From assembly GCA_041690255.1 (NCBI GenBank), contig JAWLHU010000009.1:1-64000 (forward strand): DNA of 64,000 nucleotides, given 5' to 3'. Position 1 is the stretch's first letter. Each line of letters opens with the position of its first letter. The stretch comes from JAWLHU01 sp041690255 (GTDB taxonomy: Bacteria > Bacillota > Sulfobacillia > Symbiobacteriales > Symbiobacteriaceae). The position numbers and the translations under genes were made by a program. Shown piece by piece: positions 52,459-60,047 of the stretch. The notes under the pieces were generated by a model. It saw only the letters and a list, made by a program, of their open reading frames with translations. It did no database searches and was not told the DNA's origin.

Positions 52459-52543
52459 GGCCGCCCCACAAGGGGCGGCCACGTCTCTTACCACACCAAT
52501 TCCACTAGCACCGATTTGCAATCGACATCTCATGCTTCATGCA
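52459..52543 (-). repeat. recombinase tail plus terminator, copy T4
   Basis: On the minus strand the sequence reads DVDCKSVLVELVW and stop in the recombinase frame, then the terminator hairpin GGCCGCCCC-TTGT-GGGGCGGCC (52480-52459). It matches the tail now separated from recombinase 1 at 56950-56883. Upstream it shares CTCATGCTTCATGCA (plus strand) with copy T2 and then diverges. It is the 3' end of a lost relative of recombinase 1. Confidence 0.8.
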
Positions 52544-52599
52544 CAGAGCGTTGAGGCATGGCAAACATACCGAGATCACGATTCTATGGCTTCGATTAC

Positions 52600-52860
52600 C
52601 TGGGATCCCAGGACCGGTCAATCCAGCAGATCCTTGACGCTCCAACACGCAACATAGGCTCCACCAAGACCGCTGGTCGGCCTGATCCTGGATAACTAGC
52701 ATGTCCGTACCAAAAACCAGGTGAGGATCTCAGACAGGACCGAGGCCTCATCTGTCTGCTCCAACCGGACAGCCATGGGACCAGCAGATCTCCGTCGAGG
52801 ATCAGCAACTCCTCAGGCTGGGTCAAGCACCCCCGGTCTCCATTGCGTTCGGGTCGGTGC
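52600..52860 (-). pseudogene. decayed homologue of the small 76-residue element gene
   Basis: Frame-broken remains: IQDQADQRSWWSLCCVLERQ (52640-52702 region) matches IEDQAEQRALWDLCCLLERE of the gene at 48803, and further upstream, in another frame, LTQPEELLILDGDLL loosely matches its start. It lies about 100 bases from recombinase tail T4, whereas in element 1 the equivalent gene and the tail are almost 2 kb apart, so the recombinase body has been deleted here. Confidence 0.45.
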
Positions 52861-52957
52861 TCCTCCCCCACGCACAATCGCAAGGGCAGCTACGCCCACA
52901 GTGACCCACCCGGATGGCCCCCTGCATATCATGGCAGCAACGGAAAGGGGGGCACTC

Positions 52958-53461
52958 ATGCGGCTGCGTGCTCTGCTCTTCGCCGGCATCATGGCCGGAC
53001 TGGCTGTAATGCTCCAGACGGCCCCGCTCTGGCTCGGGCAGCCGCTGGGCTTTGCCCTGGCGATTCTGGCCTCCCTGCCGCTGGCCCTTACGGCGGCGGT
53101 GGAGCCCAGGAGCGCCGCCCTGGCCCTCCCCGTAGCCGCCCTCCTCTGTGCCCTGTTCCAGCCCGAGGAGGGCTGGGTCTTCGCCCTGACCAACGGCCCC
53201 TTCGGCATCGCCCTGGGTGTCGTGGTCCGATGGGGTCATGCCGGCTGGAGGGGGCTCCTCCTCCCGACGCTCACCCTCTTCATCGGGATGGCCCTGCTCA
53301 CCTGGGGAGCCGGCTTTGCCGCCCTGGGGCCCGAGTTGCCCACCCTGGGCCTCCCCCTGGCCCTGCTGCTCTATGCGATCTTCAGCCTCATCTGGTCAGC
53401 CCTCTTCCTGCCTCTCGCCCGCCTTCTCTTCCGAAGGACCCGACCGATCGACCGGGGCTGA
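52958..53461 (+). CDS. hypothetical polytopic membrane protein
   Basis: A 167-residue, very hydrophobic protein with about five membrane helices and short loops; the C-terminus LARLLFRRTRPIDRG is basic and cytoplasmic. The size and topology are like those of small ECF-type substrate-binding membrane components, but no motif proves it. I chose the ATG at 52958 because AAAGGGGGG precedes it. It converges on the beta-propeller gene with one base between the stops. Confidence 0.6.
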   Translation: MRLRALLFAGIMAGLAVMLQTAPLWLGQPLGFALAILASLPLALTAAVEPRSAALALPVAALLCALFQPEEGWVFALTNGPFGIALGVVVRWGHAGWRGLLLPTLTLFIGMALLTWGAGFAALGPELPTLGLPLALLLYAIFSLIWSALFLPLARLLFRRTRPIDRG

Positions 53462-53462
53462 T

Positions 53463-55157
53463 CTACGCCCGTCGGATGCGCCAGAGCGCCCCGCTCCCGG
53501 CGTGCGGGATGAAGTTCGGCGGCACCGCTTCAAGCACGCCGAAGTCCACCAGGTAGAGGCAGCGATCCCGCGGGCAGAACTTGACATCGATCGGCCGCTC
53601 CGGCCTGGCACCGCCCGTCCCGGGCCGCTGATTCATGTAGAAGTCCCGCACTTGACCACTGGCCAGGTTCGCCCGCACAACCCGGAACCCGGGCATCTCC
53701 CGGGCGTGGTGAGGGTCTCCGGTCAGCGGGAGCCCATGGCCAAACTGGGCGATGAACATCTGCCCATCGAAGCCGAACTCCCGCGGGGCGAAGTCAAACT
53801 TCATGGATGCACTGTGGTGCTCCAACCGCAGCAGGGGCTGCCCCGCCAGAGGTGGGTGCTCCTGTAGCAGGAAGCGAGGCTGGGGCTGACCATGAGGCCG
53901 GAACCGGGGGTCGGTCACGGGCAGGCCGCTCGCGAAGTCGGGCCAGCCGTACCATCCGCCGCGACTCACCTCCCAGACGCTGTCCCAATCCCCTGCGATC
54001 GGCCGGTTGCCACGCCCATCAAAACCATGGTTGATGGCCAGCAGCCGCCCCTGCGGGCTGAACCCCAGCCCAAAGATGTTGCGCAGCCCGTCAGCCACTA
54101 CCTCCAGCCCCGAGCCGTCCAGCCGGACCCGGTAGAGGACCCCATTGGCCATCGGGCGTCCCTGGATTACCTCTCCGGCCCGAGCCCGAGTCCCAAAGGG
54201 CTTGAAGGACCCTGTCCAGACCTGCTCCTTTCGCGGATCTCGGGCCAGCCAGTTAAGATCCTGGAAGTCCTCACCTACCAGGCGGATGTCGCGCGCCGGC
54301 ACATCATGCTCATGGGGAGACTGCGAGAGCCATCCACCTAGGAAGTTATCCATACCCACCACGCCACTGTTCGTGGCCACCCCGACCCCGAAGTAAAGGA
54401 AGCTGTCCGGCCCGAGGACCAGTTCGCTGCTATAGTGGTCACCAAAGGTGCGCAACCCGTTCACCAGCGTACTCCGCCCCTGGCCGGGAACCGCCCGGGA
54501 GATGCGCCCCTGTGCCCCGCCCTCTGCCGTGTAGAGCGCCCCCCGGTGCCAGAGAGCGCCGGTGACGGGCCCCTGCAGCCCCTCGACGACCGGCGTGAGC
54601 CGCTTGCCATCCACCTTCAGCACCCGCGCCGGACCCTTGGCCGGACCGTAGCTGAAGCCCCCCTCCACCACGTAGAGCCCGCCCTCGGTATCAAAGAGCA
54701 CGCCGGTCGGATAGGTGAGGCCGGAGACGACGGGCTCCAGCACGTACCCCTGCTCGAGTGTGAAGTCGCCCCGGCCCGGCTGCCGGTCCATCTGCCGGGT
54801 AATCTGCCGGAGAACCCCCGCCTTCTCGGCCGCCAGGGGCGCCAGCGTTGCAAAGGCCGGCTGGCCCTGCCCCTCGCCAGCCCGGTACTCACTCACCGAC
54901 TGGTCGGTCAGCTCGGCCAGCTCGGCTACCAGGCGCATCGGGTCGTCAAACCCCTCGGGACCGGCTGCCACCTCCACCGGACCAGCCGATCCCTTCCGCA
55001 GGAGCTCAATCTCGCGCCGGTGCAGATCGAGCGCCTGCCGCGCCAGGGGCTGGTCTTGGGGTGGGAGCAGTTCGCCCACGGCCTGGTAGAGCGGCTGCAG
55101 GAGCAGGGCCCGCTGCAGATATCGCTCGCCCAGGGTTAATGGAGACCGGGCGTTCAT
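53463..55157 (-). CDS. beta-propeller sugar/sorbosone dehydrogenase-like protein
   Basis: A 564-residue protein. An N-terminal helical region of about 140 residues is followed by a propeller with the features of the glucose/sorbosone dehydrogenase family: GLTYPTGVLFDTEGGLYVVE, SSELVLGPDSFLYFGVGVAT, NSGVVGMDN, GLGFSPQGRLLAINHG and DWDSVWEVSRGGWYGWPDF. These bind PQQ in known members and oxidise sugars or aldehydes. There is no signal peptide, which is unusual for PQQ enzymes, so a different role is possible. I chose the ATG at 55157 with GGAGGG eight bases upstream. Confidence 0.7.
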   Translation of the reverse strand: MNARSPLTLGERYLQRALLLQPLYQAVGELLPPQDQPLARQALDLHRREIELLRKGSAGPVEVAAGPEGFDDPMRLVAELAELTDQSVSEYRAGEGQGQPAFATLAPLAAEKAGVLRQITRQMDRQPGRGDFTLEQGYVLEPVVSGLTYPTGVLFDTEGGLYVVEGGFSYGPAKGPARVLKVDGKRLTPVVEGLQGPVTGALWHRGALYTAEGGAQGRISRAVPGQGRSTLVNGLRTFGDHYSSELVLGPDSFLYFGVGVATNSGVVGMDNFLGGWLSQSPHEHDVPARDIRLVGEDFQDLNWLARDPRKEQVWTGSFKPFGTRARAGEVIQGRPMANGVLYRVRLDGSGLEVVADGLRNIFGLGFSPQGRLLAINHGFDGRGNRPIAGDWDSVWEVSRGGWYGWPDFASGLPVTDPRFRPHGQPQPRFLLQEHPPLAGQPLLRLEHHSASMKFDFAPREFGFDGQMFIAQFGHGLPLTGDPHHAREMPGFRVVRANLASGQVRDFYMNQRPGTGGARPERPIDVKFCPRDRCLYLVDFGVLEAVPPNFIPHAGSGALWRIRRA

Positions 55158-55474
55158 CGACATTCCCTCCTTCACAAGTAGAGCATCCCATTCCTATGAG
55201 CCGCCCGGAGGGGGAATGCTCACTCGCCCCGCCGGCCCGTGCACCCTGCCTCCGGCCACTGGCGATGCTCATGGTGCGCCCGTCCCCGTTTCGCAAGCCC
55301 GGACAGACATCCGACTGGCCGGCTACGTTCACACCCGGTGCTTACTACCCGCTGGATTTCCGCCAGGGGTGGCCCAACGGGTATCCGATGGCTTTCCCCA
55401 CCCTCGGCCGGCACCGCCCGTGGCTCCCAGAGTGCGCACAAGGACCCGGGGGACCCGCTGAGAATGGATGAAAA
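55158..55474. other. gene-free stretch
   Basis: About 300 bases between the beta-propeller gene start and recombinase tail T3. Open frames here have no ribosome sites and no recognisable products. No repeat or hairpin stands out. Confidence 0.4.
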
Positions 55475-55535
55475 GGCCGCCCCACAAGGGGCGGCCAGCT
55501 TACCGCAGCAGTTCCACCAGCACCGATTTGCACGT
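55475..55535 (-). repeat. recombinase tail plus terminator, copy T3
   Basis: On the minus strand it reads ADTCKSVLVELLR and stop, then the hairpin GGCCGCCCC-TTGT-GGGGCGGCC followed by TTTTCATCC, the best T-run of the four copies. The sequence upstream of TGCAAATCGG differs from the other copies, so this is the end of a more distant relative or one inserted at another site. Confidence 0.75.
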
Positions 55536-55577
55536 GTCAGCAGCCTCGTCACGATATGTAGCTCGCGCAAACGGGAC

Positions 55578-55907
55578 TCATTCCGGGTCCTCCTGGGCCG
55601 TCTCGGCCTCCTTCAGAGGGTCACCATACCGCGGCCGCTGCTCCATTCGAAGCCGGTCCCACTCCGCCTGGCGATAGGCCCGCAGCGTATAGGCTGTCTG
55701 TTCGTCAAATCCCGCCGGGCTTCGGGAGTAGATCAGCAGTCGAATCTCAATCCTCCACCCTTCCAACGGGGCCGGATCGGCGAGTGCAGACCGCTGCTCA
55801 TCCGTCTCCGCAAAGAAGATAGCGGTTCCTCCTGGGTCACCGATAAAGTGGTCGTGAAACAGCGACAACCCCCGCCGGTGATCGGCCACAAAGGCATTGA
55901 ACAACCG
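55578..55907 (-). CDS. hypothetical protein, probably 5'-truncated
   Basis: About 108 residues starting at a weak TTG/ATG; the frame is open further upstream through CFLIYAIAPPGCPPFEANRL to a stop without a good start codon. The sequence LFHDHFIGDPGGTAIFFAET and LLIYSRSPAGFDEQTAYTLRAYR looks like a real, compact alpha/beta domain. It ends about 40 bases from tail T3. Function unknown. The missing start suggests an inactive or misread gene. Confidence 0.45.
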   Translation of the reverse strand, partial: RLFNAFVADHRRGLSLFHDHFIGDPGGTAIFFAETDEQRSALADPAPLEGWRIEIRLLIYSRSPAGFDEQTAYTLRAYRQAEWDRLRMEQRPRYGDPLKEAETAQEDPE

Positions 55908-56131
55908 GTTGGCCTCAAAAGGTGGGCAACCGGGCGGGGCGATGGCGTAGATCAGGAAGCAACGTGGCTATCGGACCAAACTCAAAGTCAGTCCCCCTTC
56001 GCCATTTATGATAGGTATGTGTTTAATATGTGTCAATACATTAACACTTGTGCCAGTCCCCTGTCCAGCGTACATGAATGGTTGTTCCGAACAGGCGGGT
56101 TTGGAATCCCCCGCACTGGAATACCCGCAAA
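55908..56131. other. gene-free stretch before tail T2
   Basis: About 220 bases with lower GC around 56000-56050 and no convincing gene. Open frames run into the terminator of T2 and are not credible. Confidence 0.35.
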
Positions 56132-56206
56132 CGGCCGCCCCACAAGGGGCGGCCGCCTCACTCACCACACCAGTTCCACTAGCACCGATTTGCACTCACG
56201 ATCTCA
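56132..56206 (-). repeat. recombinase tail plus terminator, copy T2
   Basis: On the minus strand it reads DRECKSVLVELVW and stop, then CGGCCGCCCC-TTGT-GGGGCGGCCG, almost identical to the tail of element 1. At the attachment core it has only AGATC in common with the element-1 core, then GCATGAAGCATG as in copy T4. It marks the end of a closely related element at a different target. Confidence 0.8.
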
Positions 56207-56606
56207 TGCTTCATGCATAGAGCATCGCACTCGGAATCACGTCATATCAACGGCATCCAGCGGCACCCACGGGCACTATCCATTCGTCCAAAACGTACAG
56301 ACCATTCCTGGGATTGGCGCTGTTCCCTAATCGAGACGGTAACACTTACGCAGATCCCTTCAGGAGGGCCCGGGGTGAAGCAGGTAGCGCTCCTGTCGAT
56401 CACGTTCCCCCTGCTGGGCACCTGCATGCCGGATACCACCCTCGGTCCTCTGCCCGAACCGCAAACCCCGGGTCATTGAACCAGGGCAGGCGAAGGTCCA
56501 TCTCGAAGCGGACGGCCGCGAGACTCCCACCGGTCCCAGGGGGTGCCACAAGAGATCGCACAAACGCGCAAAGGGCTACGCCAGTCCGATTTGTGAGGTG
56601 AATTCG
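56207..56606. other. gene-free stretch before the small membrane gene
   Basis: Four hundred bases with no convincing gene. Open frames of up to 95 codons occur on both strands but lack ribosome sites and family features. Probably decayed mobile DNA between tails T2 and T1. Confidence 0.35.
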
Positions 56607-56861
56607 ATGGGCAAGATCGGACTACGGCTCGGATTCGTGCTGCTCGTTATGGGCGGCGTTTCCTTCGCAGACAGCTCAGGCTGGATCGACCCCTTGGTCG
56701 AGACGACAGCCGGCCTGATTCTGTTCTGGGTTATCGCAATCGGCATCTTCCTGTTCTTTATCGTCCGGGTCTATCTACCTTGGCTTGACGAACTCAGCAG
56801 GCGAGACACCCCATGGGCCAGGGCAATCACTCATCTTTACCGCAAGTTGCGCCGTCGATGA
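56607..56861 (+). CDS. small membrane protein
   Basis: An 84-residue protein with two hydrophobic segments (LGFVLLVMGGVSFA and GLILFWVIAIGIFLFFIV) and a basic C-terminus (ITHLYRKLRRR). GAGGTG precedes the ATG at 56607. No family recognised. It lies between tails T2 and T1 near the segment-1 end of element 1. Confidence 0.5.
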   Translation: MGKIGLRLGFVLLVMGGVSFADSSGWIDPLVETTAGLILFWVIAIGIFLFFIVRVYLPWLDELSRRDTPWARAITHLYRKLRRR

Positions 56862-56882
56862 CCCTCCCCACGAACCCGCAAA

Positions 56883-56950
56883 CGGCCGCCCCACAAGGGG
56901 CGGCCGCCTCTCTTACCACATCAGTTCCACCAGCACCGATTTGCACTCAC
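56883..56950 (-). repeat. recombinase 1 tail plus terminator, copy T1 (detached end of element 1)
   Basis: Directly next to the attachment core: the minus strand reads RECKSVLVELMW and stop (56950-56913) in the frame of recombinase 1, then the perfect hairpin CGGCCGCCCC-TTGT-GGGGCGGCCG (56906-56883). In the integrated state this tail follows sigK segment 1, which it extends out of frame as VSANRCWWN before a stop, so it also ends the truncated sigK message. Confidence 0.85.
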
Positions 56951-57307
56951 GATCTCGTTCTCGATACACCGTGCGGCATATGTAGCCAACCGGGTCCCCT
57001 TGTCGGGCTTGAACGTCCCAATGGCCTTGATCAGTCCAACCGTACCTATACTGATCAGGTCATCCACATCTTCACCGGTGTTGTCGAATTTTTTCACAAT
57101 ATGCGCAACTAAGCGAAGATTCCGCTCTATTAGCACCCCCCGGGCATCCTCGTCGCCGGCCTGCAGGCGGGCGAGGTATTTCGCCTCCTCCTCCTCGTTC
57201 AGGGGCTGGGGAAAGGTGCTGGAGTTGGTCACGAAACCGGTCAGCACGGTCAGCCCCCGAAACAGGGCCTCCACCAGCGATCCGAGCATGGACAAGGCCA
57301 CCTGCAT
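56951..57307 (-). CDS. sigK: sigK segment 1: N-terminal 119 residues of sigma-K
   Basis: Starts MQVALSMLGSLVEALFRGLT (the pro-sequence and early helix seen in pro-sigma-K), then sigma region 2: YLARLQAGDEDARGVLIERN, LRLVAHIVKKFDNTGEDVDD, LISIGTVGLIKAIGTFKPDK and GTRLATYAARCIENEI. The -10-binding part is intact up to the 15-bp core. Beyond the core the frame runs into element 1 and stops after ten more residues. With segments 2 and 3 the rebuilt protein is 239 residues, the normal length. AGAGGGGAG precedes the ATG. Confidence 0.92.
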
Positions 57308-57327
57308 CACTCCCCTCTTGTAAGAGG

Positions 57328-57356
57328 TAGCGTATGCGTACGGGGCTTGACCTGTG
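57328..57356 (-). promoter_or_regulatory. sigma-E/sigma-K-type promoter of sigK
   Basis: On the minus strand GCATACGCTA (57337-57328) fits the sigma-K -10 consensus gCATAnnnTa and also resembles the sigma-E form CATACa-T. CACA (57356-57353) lies 16 bases upstream of CATA, matching the sigma-K -35 mACm. In Bacillus, sigK is read first by sigma-E and then by sigma-K. The start codon follows 21 bases after the -10 box. Confidence 0.55.
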
Positions 57357-57360
57357 CCAA

Positions 57361-57380
57361 CGCGGACCGTGCTGTCCGCG
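57361..57380 (-). terminator. hairpin between the CocE gene and sigK
   Basis: CGCGGAC (57361-57367) pairs with GTCCGCG (57374-57380), just past the stop of the hydrolase gene at 57382. TTGGCAC follows on the minus strand; the T-run is poor. It probably limits read-through from the catabolic operon into sigK. Confidence 0.55.
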
Positions 57381-57381
57381 C

Positions 57382-59139
57382 CTAGCTCCTCTGGCCGGGA
57401 ATAACCGGAAGGAGCAGGTAGGACGGATGGCTCTCTCCTGCGTACAGCGTAACCTTGCCGCCAAAGATCTCGGGGGGCCGGTCGTCTTGGTCGTTGTGCT
57501 TGAACGGCCCCACTCCGCCCCCTGCGTAGTGGAACGACTTGGCGAACTCGGTCATCGGGCCGGCGTACGCGTAGTCCTTCCCCCGAACGGTGAGGGCCAC
57601 CCGGTACCCGGCGGGAACCAGAATGCAGGAGGGCCAGATCTCCACATCCACCTCATAGACCACTCCCGGCGTCAACGGCCGGAGCTCGTCATGGGTGAGA
57701 ACAGGTTGCCAGGGGCGGCTCTTCGCCGGATCGAGCTTGCGATGCGAAGCGCGCAGCCAGCCCTGGGCAATGGGCGTGTTCGGGTCGAGAGCACCCATAA
57801 AGGTGACCTCATCGCCGCGGGGATCGAACACCCGCACGATGAGAAACAGGTCTGCATCCGGCGTGGATGACGAAATGTACAGCCTGGCCGCCATCGGACC
57901 GGTGATCTCTGTCTCCACCGATAACGGAGGGGTCACGAAGGTGACTCCCTCTCCGAGAGCCTCGTACTCCAGGGCCCCCTCCTGCGCCACGGGCTCCCGG
58001 GACAGACTCCGATCGGTCGGATCCAGATACAGTCGGGTCCACCGTGTTCCGGGGAGCGGCCATTCCTTCTCGGGGCGCGGCGTGAACGTCCCGTCCACAT
58101 GGCGTATCTGCAGTTGCACCGGCGGCTCCGCCCCCCATCCGTTCTCCTCGCCCTTGAGGAAGTGGTTGAAGAAGCGCTTCTGGAGCTGGACACCATAGTC
58201 CGTGTAAAACTCCACCCAGTGGGCGTACCCGTGGACCTCGAGCCACTTCTGCTCAGCGGCAGCCTCGGTAAAGGCCGCTATGTTGCCGCGCAAGTGAAGC
58301 CCCTGACCGCCCCAGTTCGCTGCCGTCAGCATGGGGACCACGACCTTCGACCAATCCGGGTTGCGCTCCCCGTACCACTCGTCCAGGAGCGGGTGCTTGC
58401 GGATATCCGCCCCAAGGTCTCTCTGATTGCGGGCAAGCGTCTCCGGCGGGAGGGTCTCGGGGCCGGCGACCAGCTCGCCGTTCAGGCCGATAGGCCCCCG
58501 CTCACCCAGACCGTGCTGCACGCTCTCCACCTGCCGCCGGTACCAGTTGCCTGCGAACTCGCACAGAATACCACCATGCCTTGAGAACTCCCGATACCAG
58601 TCAGAGGCGCCCTCCCACGGGCAGATGGCTGCGAGGTGCGGCGGCTGCAATGCTGCGACCTGATACTGGTTCATGGCGTAGTAGGAGATTCCGGCGAGAC
58701 CAACCTTGCCGTTGGACCACGGCTGGACGCCGGCCCACTCGATGCATTCGTACAGGTCCCGGGTCTCCCGAGGCGACCAGACGTCCACCACCCCGGGTGA
58801 GCGCCCGGTGCCGCGCGAATCCACACGCAGGATCGCGTACTTGTCGGGTACCCATTTCTCGGGGTCTACGACCTCCCAGTTCTGATATCTGTTGCTGGAC
58901 CCTGAAGCGACGTCCGGGTGTTGCTCGACCATGTGGTTCCACTGGGCGGTGTAGCCCTCCTGGAAAGAGAGCCCCTTCCCGTACGGGCCGTAGCTGAGAA
59001 TGACGGGGTAGCGACCATCGGCAATCGGCCGGAAGAGATCAGCCCGGAGCACAACCCCATCATCCATTGGGATGGGGAGGTCCCATTCGATGCGCATGCC
59101 GTCGCGGACTTCGGTGTAGGTGTAGATCGCACCTTTCAT
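57382..59139 (-). CDS. CocE/NonD-type alpha/beta hydrolase
   Basis: A 585-residue serine hydrolase of the X-Pro dipeptidyl-peptidase/cocaine-esterase family. The nucleophile elbow is VGLAGISYYAMNQYQ (Ser152) and the oxyanion region SYGPYGKG; the catalytic histidine is probably in EVHGYAHWVEFY. The usual aspartate motif is not obvious (TAANWGGQG in its place). The last 220 residues form the jelly-roll domain (YEVDVEIWPSCILVPAGYRV). The ATG overlaps the stop of the isomerase gene (ATGA), so they are co-translated. It would cleave an ester or amide in the pathway of this operon. Confidence 0.85.
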   Translation of the reverse strand: MKGAIYTYTEVRDGMRIEWDLPIPMDDGVVLRADLFRPIADGRYPVILSYGPYGKGLSFQEGYTAQWNHMVEQHPDVASGSSNRYQNWEVVDPEKWVPDKYAILRVDSRGTGRSPGVVDVWSPRETRDLYECIEWAGVQPWSNGKVGLAGISYYAMNQYQVAALQPPHLAAICPWEGASDWYREFSRHGGILCEFAGNWYRRQVESVQHGLGERGPIGLNGELVAGPETLPPETLARNQRDLGADIRKHPLLDEWYGERNPDWSKVVVPMLTAANWGGQGLHLRGNIAAFTEAAAEQKWLEVHGYAHWVEFYTDYGVQLQKRFFNHFLKGEENGWGAEPPVQLQIRHVDGTFTPRPEKEWPLPGTRWTRLYLDPTDRSLSREPVAQEGALEYEALGEGVTFVTPPLSVETEITGPMAARLYISSSTPDADLFLIVRVFDPRGDEVTFMGALDPNTPIAQGWLRASHRKLDPAKSRPWQPVLTHDELRPLTPGVVYEVDVEIWPSCILVPAGYRVALTVRGKDYAYAGPMTEFAKSFHYAGGGVGPFKHNDQDDRPPEIFGGKVTLYAGESHPSYLLLPVIPGQRS

Positions 59140-60008
59140 ACTGATGCCCTCCAGCAATCAAGGAATGCCTCGGCCTGCTGCACGGCAAAGTCGCGCGGGT
59201 CCATCTTCCAGAGGGAATCCTCGTAATGGGCGCCATAGCGACCATCGTCCGAGAAGATCTCCAACTCGTACCACCCGTCAAAGCCGTTGGAGCGCAGCTC
59301 CCGGAGAAAGCGCGGGATGTCCGCGACGCCCTTCCCAGCCATGACCCGGTCCATCGGTCCGCGGGTGGGCTGCCGCCAGTCTGCGATCTGGACAGCATGG
59401 ATCAGCGGAATCGCCCGGGGTAGCATCTCATGCACCTGCGGCGAGTCCCACATATGCCAGATATCGAAGACGATCCCAACGTTGTCGAGCCCGACCTCAT
59501 CAATCAGGTCGATGGATTCCTGCAACGAAGAGACAATGGTGCGCCCCTTGCGGAATGACTCGCGCATGGGCTCGATCGACAGCGTCCCTCCTTCCGCCTG
59601 TGCGGCCTTCGCCAGGGTGCGAAGACCCTCCACCACAATCGACCGGGCTGCGCTGCTGCTCAGATCACCCGCAGGTCCCGTGCAGACCATGTAGGAAGCC
59701 GGCTCGAACTTGGCGAGCGAGCCGATGGCGGTGACCATCTGTGCGATCCGCTCCGACGGATCCGCGGGGATTGGCGAGAACATGCCGCCAATGGGTGGAA
59801 GAATGGTGAGAAGCTTTGGGATCGCCATGACCGGCGAAATCCGAGCCGCCTCAAGCTCCCGCCGTAGGAGATCCTCCTCCCCTGGCCTCACCTTGTTTTC
59901 CGAGATGCTGATTCCCCTGGCGCCCGATTCGACCGCCAATTCGATATCGCGTGCGAACGACGTATCAGGGAAGGAGAGCTGGCAGAGTGCCATCTTGGGT
60001 AGGTCCAT
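59136..60008 (-). CDS. TIM-barrel sugar isomerase/epimerase (AP endonuclease 2 family)
   Basis: A 290-residue protein of the xylose-isomerase-like TIM-barrel family. Visible metal-binding strands: GGTLSIEPMRES (Glu), NVGIVFDIWHMWDSPQVHE (Asp and His), IHAVQIADWRQPTRGPMD and GWYELEIFSDDGRYG (Glu). These enzymes isomerise or epimerise sugars or dehydrate inosose. It lies between a Gfo/Idh/MocA oxidoreductase and the hydrolase in one leftward operon, as is usual in inositol- or keto-sugar-type pathways. Confidence 0.85.
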   Translation of the reverse strand: MDLPKMALCQLSFPDTSFARDIELAVESGARGISISENKVRPGEEDLLRRELEAARISPVMAIPKLLTILPPIGGMFSPIPADPSERIAQMVTAIGSLAKFEPASYMVCTGPAGDLSSSAARSIVVEGLRTLAKAAQAEGGTLSIEPMRESFRKGRTIVSSLQESIDLIDEVGLDNVGIVFDIWHMWDSPQVHEMLPRAIPLIHAVQIADWRQPTRGPMDRVMAGKGVADIPRFLRELRSNGFDGWYELEIFSDDGRYGAHYEDSLWKMDPRDFAVQQAEAFLDCWRASV

Positions 60009-60047
60009 CTGTTACGCCTCCAAGCGGTCCCTAGAATTGCCATCCGG

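Larger units (their letters stand above)
46812..56965. mobile_element. sigK-intervening element 1 (10.1 kb)
   Basis: A skin-like element between sigK segments 1 and 2. Its ends carry a perfect 15-bp direct repeat, ATCGAGAACGAGATC on the minus strand (56965-56951 and 46826-46812), which codes for IENEI in sigK. Copies are 10139 bases apart. Exact excision joins segment 1 to LMHLR in frame. Contents: its recombinase at the segment-2 end, small proteins, a zinc-ribbon protein, a structured RNA, a nuclease-like protein, a membrane protein, a beta-propeller dehydrogenase, and three extra copies of the recombinase tail plus terminator. Confidence 0.9.

Noticed and set aside
55220..55570. A 116-codon minus-strand frame containing ANRCWWN.
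   Set aside because: It is recombinase tail T3 read in the wrong frame and through its terminator; the CKSVLVEL frame is the meaningful one.
41275..57307. The split sigK as an ordinary pseudogene.
   Set aside because: All three pieces are intact, joins at direct repeats restore the exact frame at both sites, and each gap has a recombinase; random decay would not give this.
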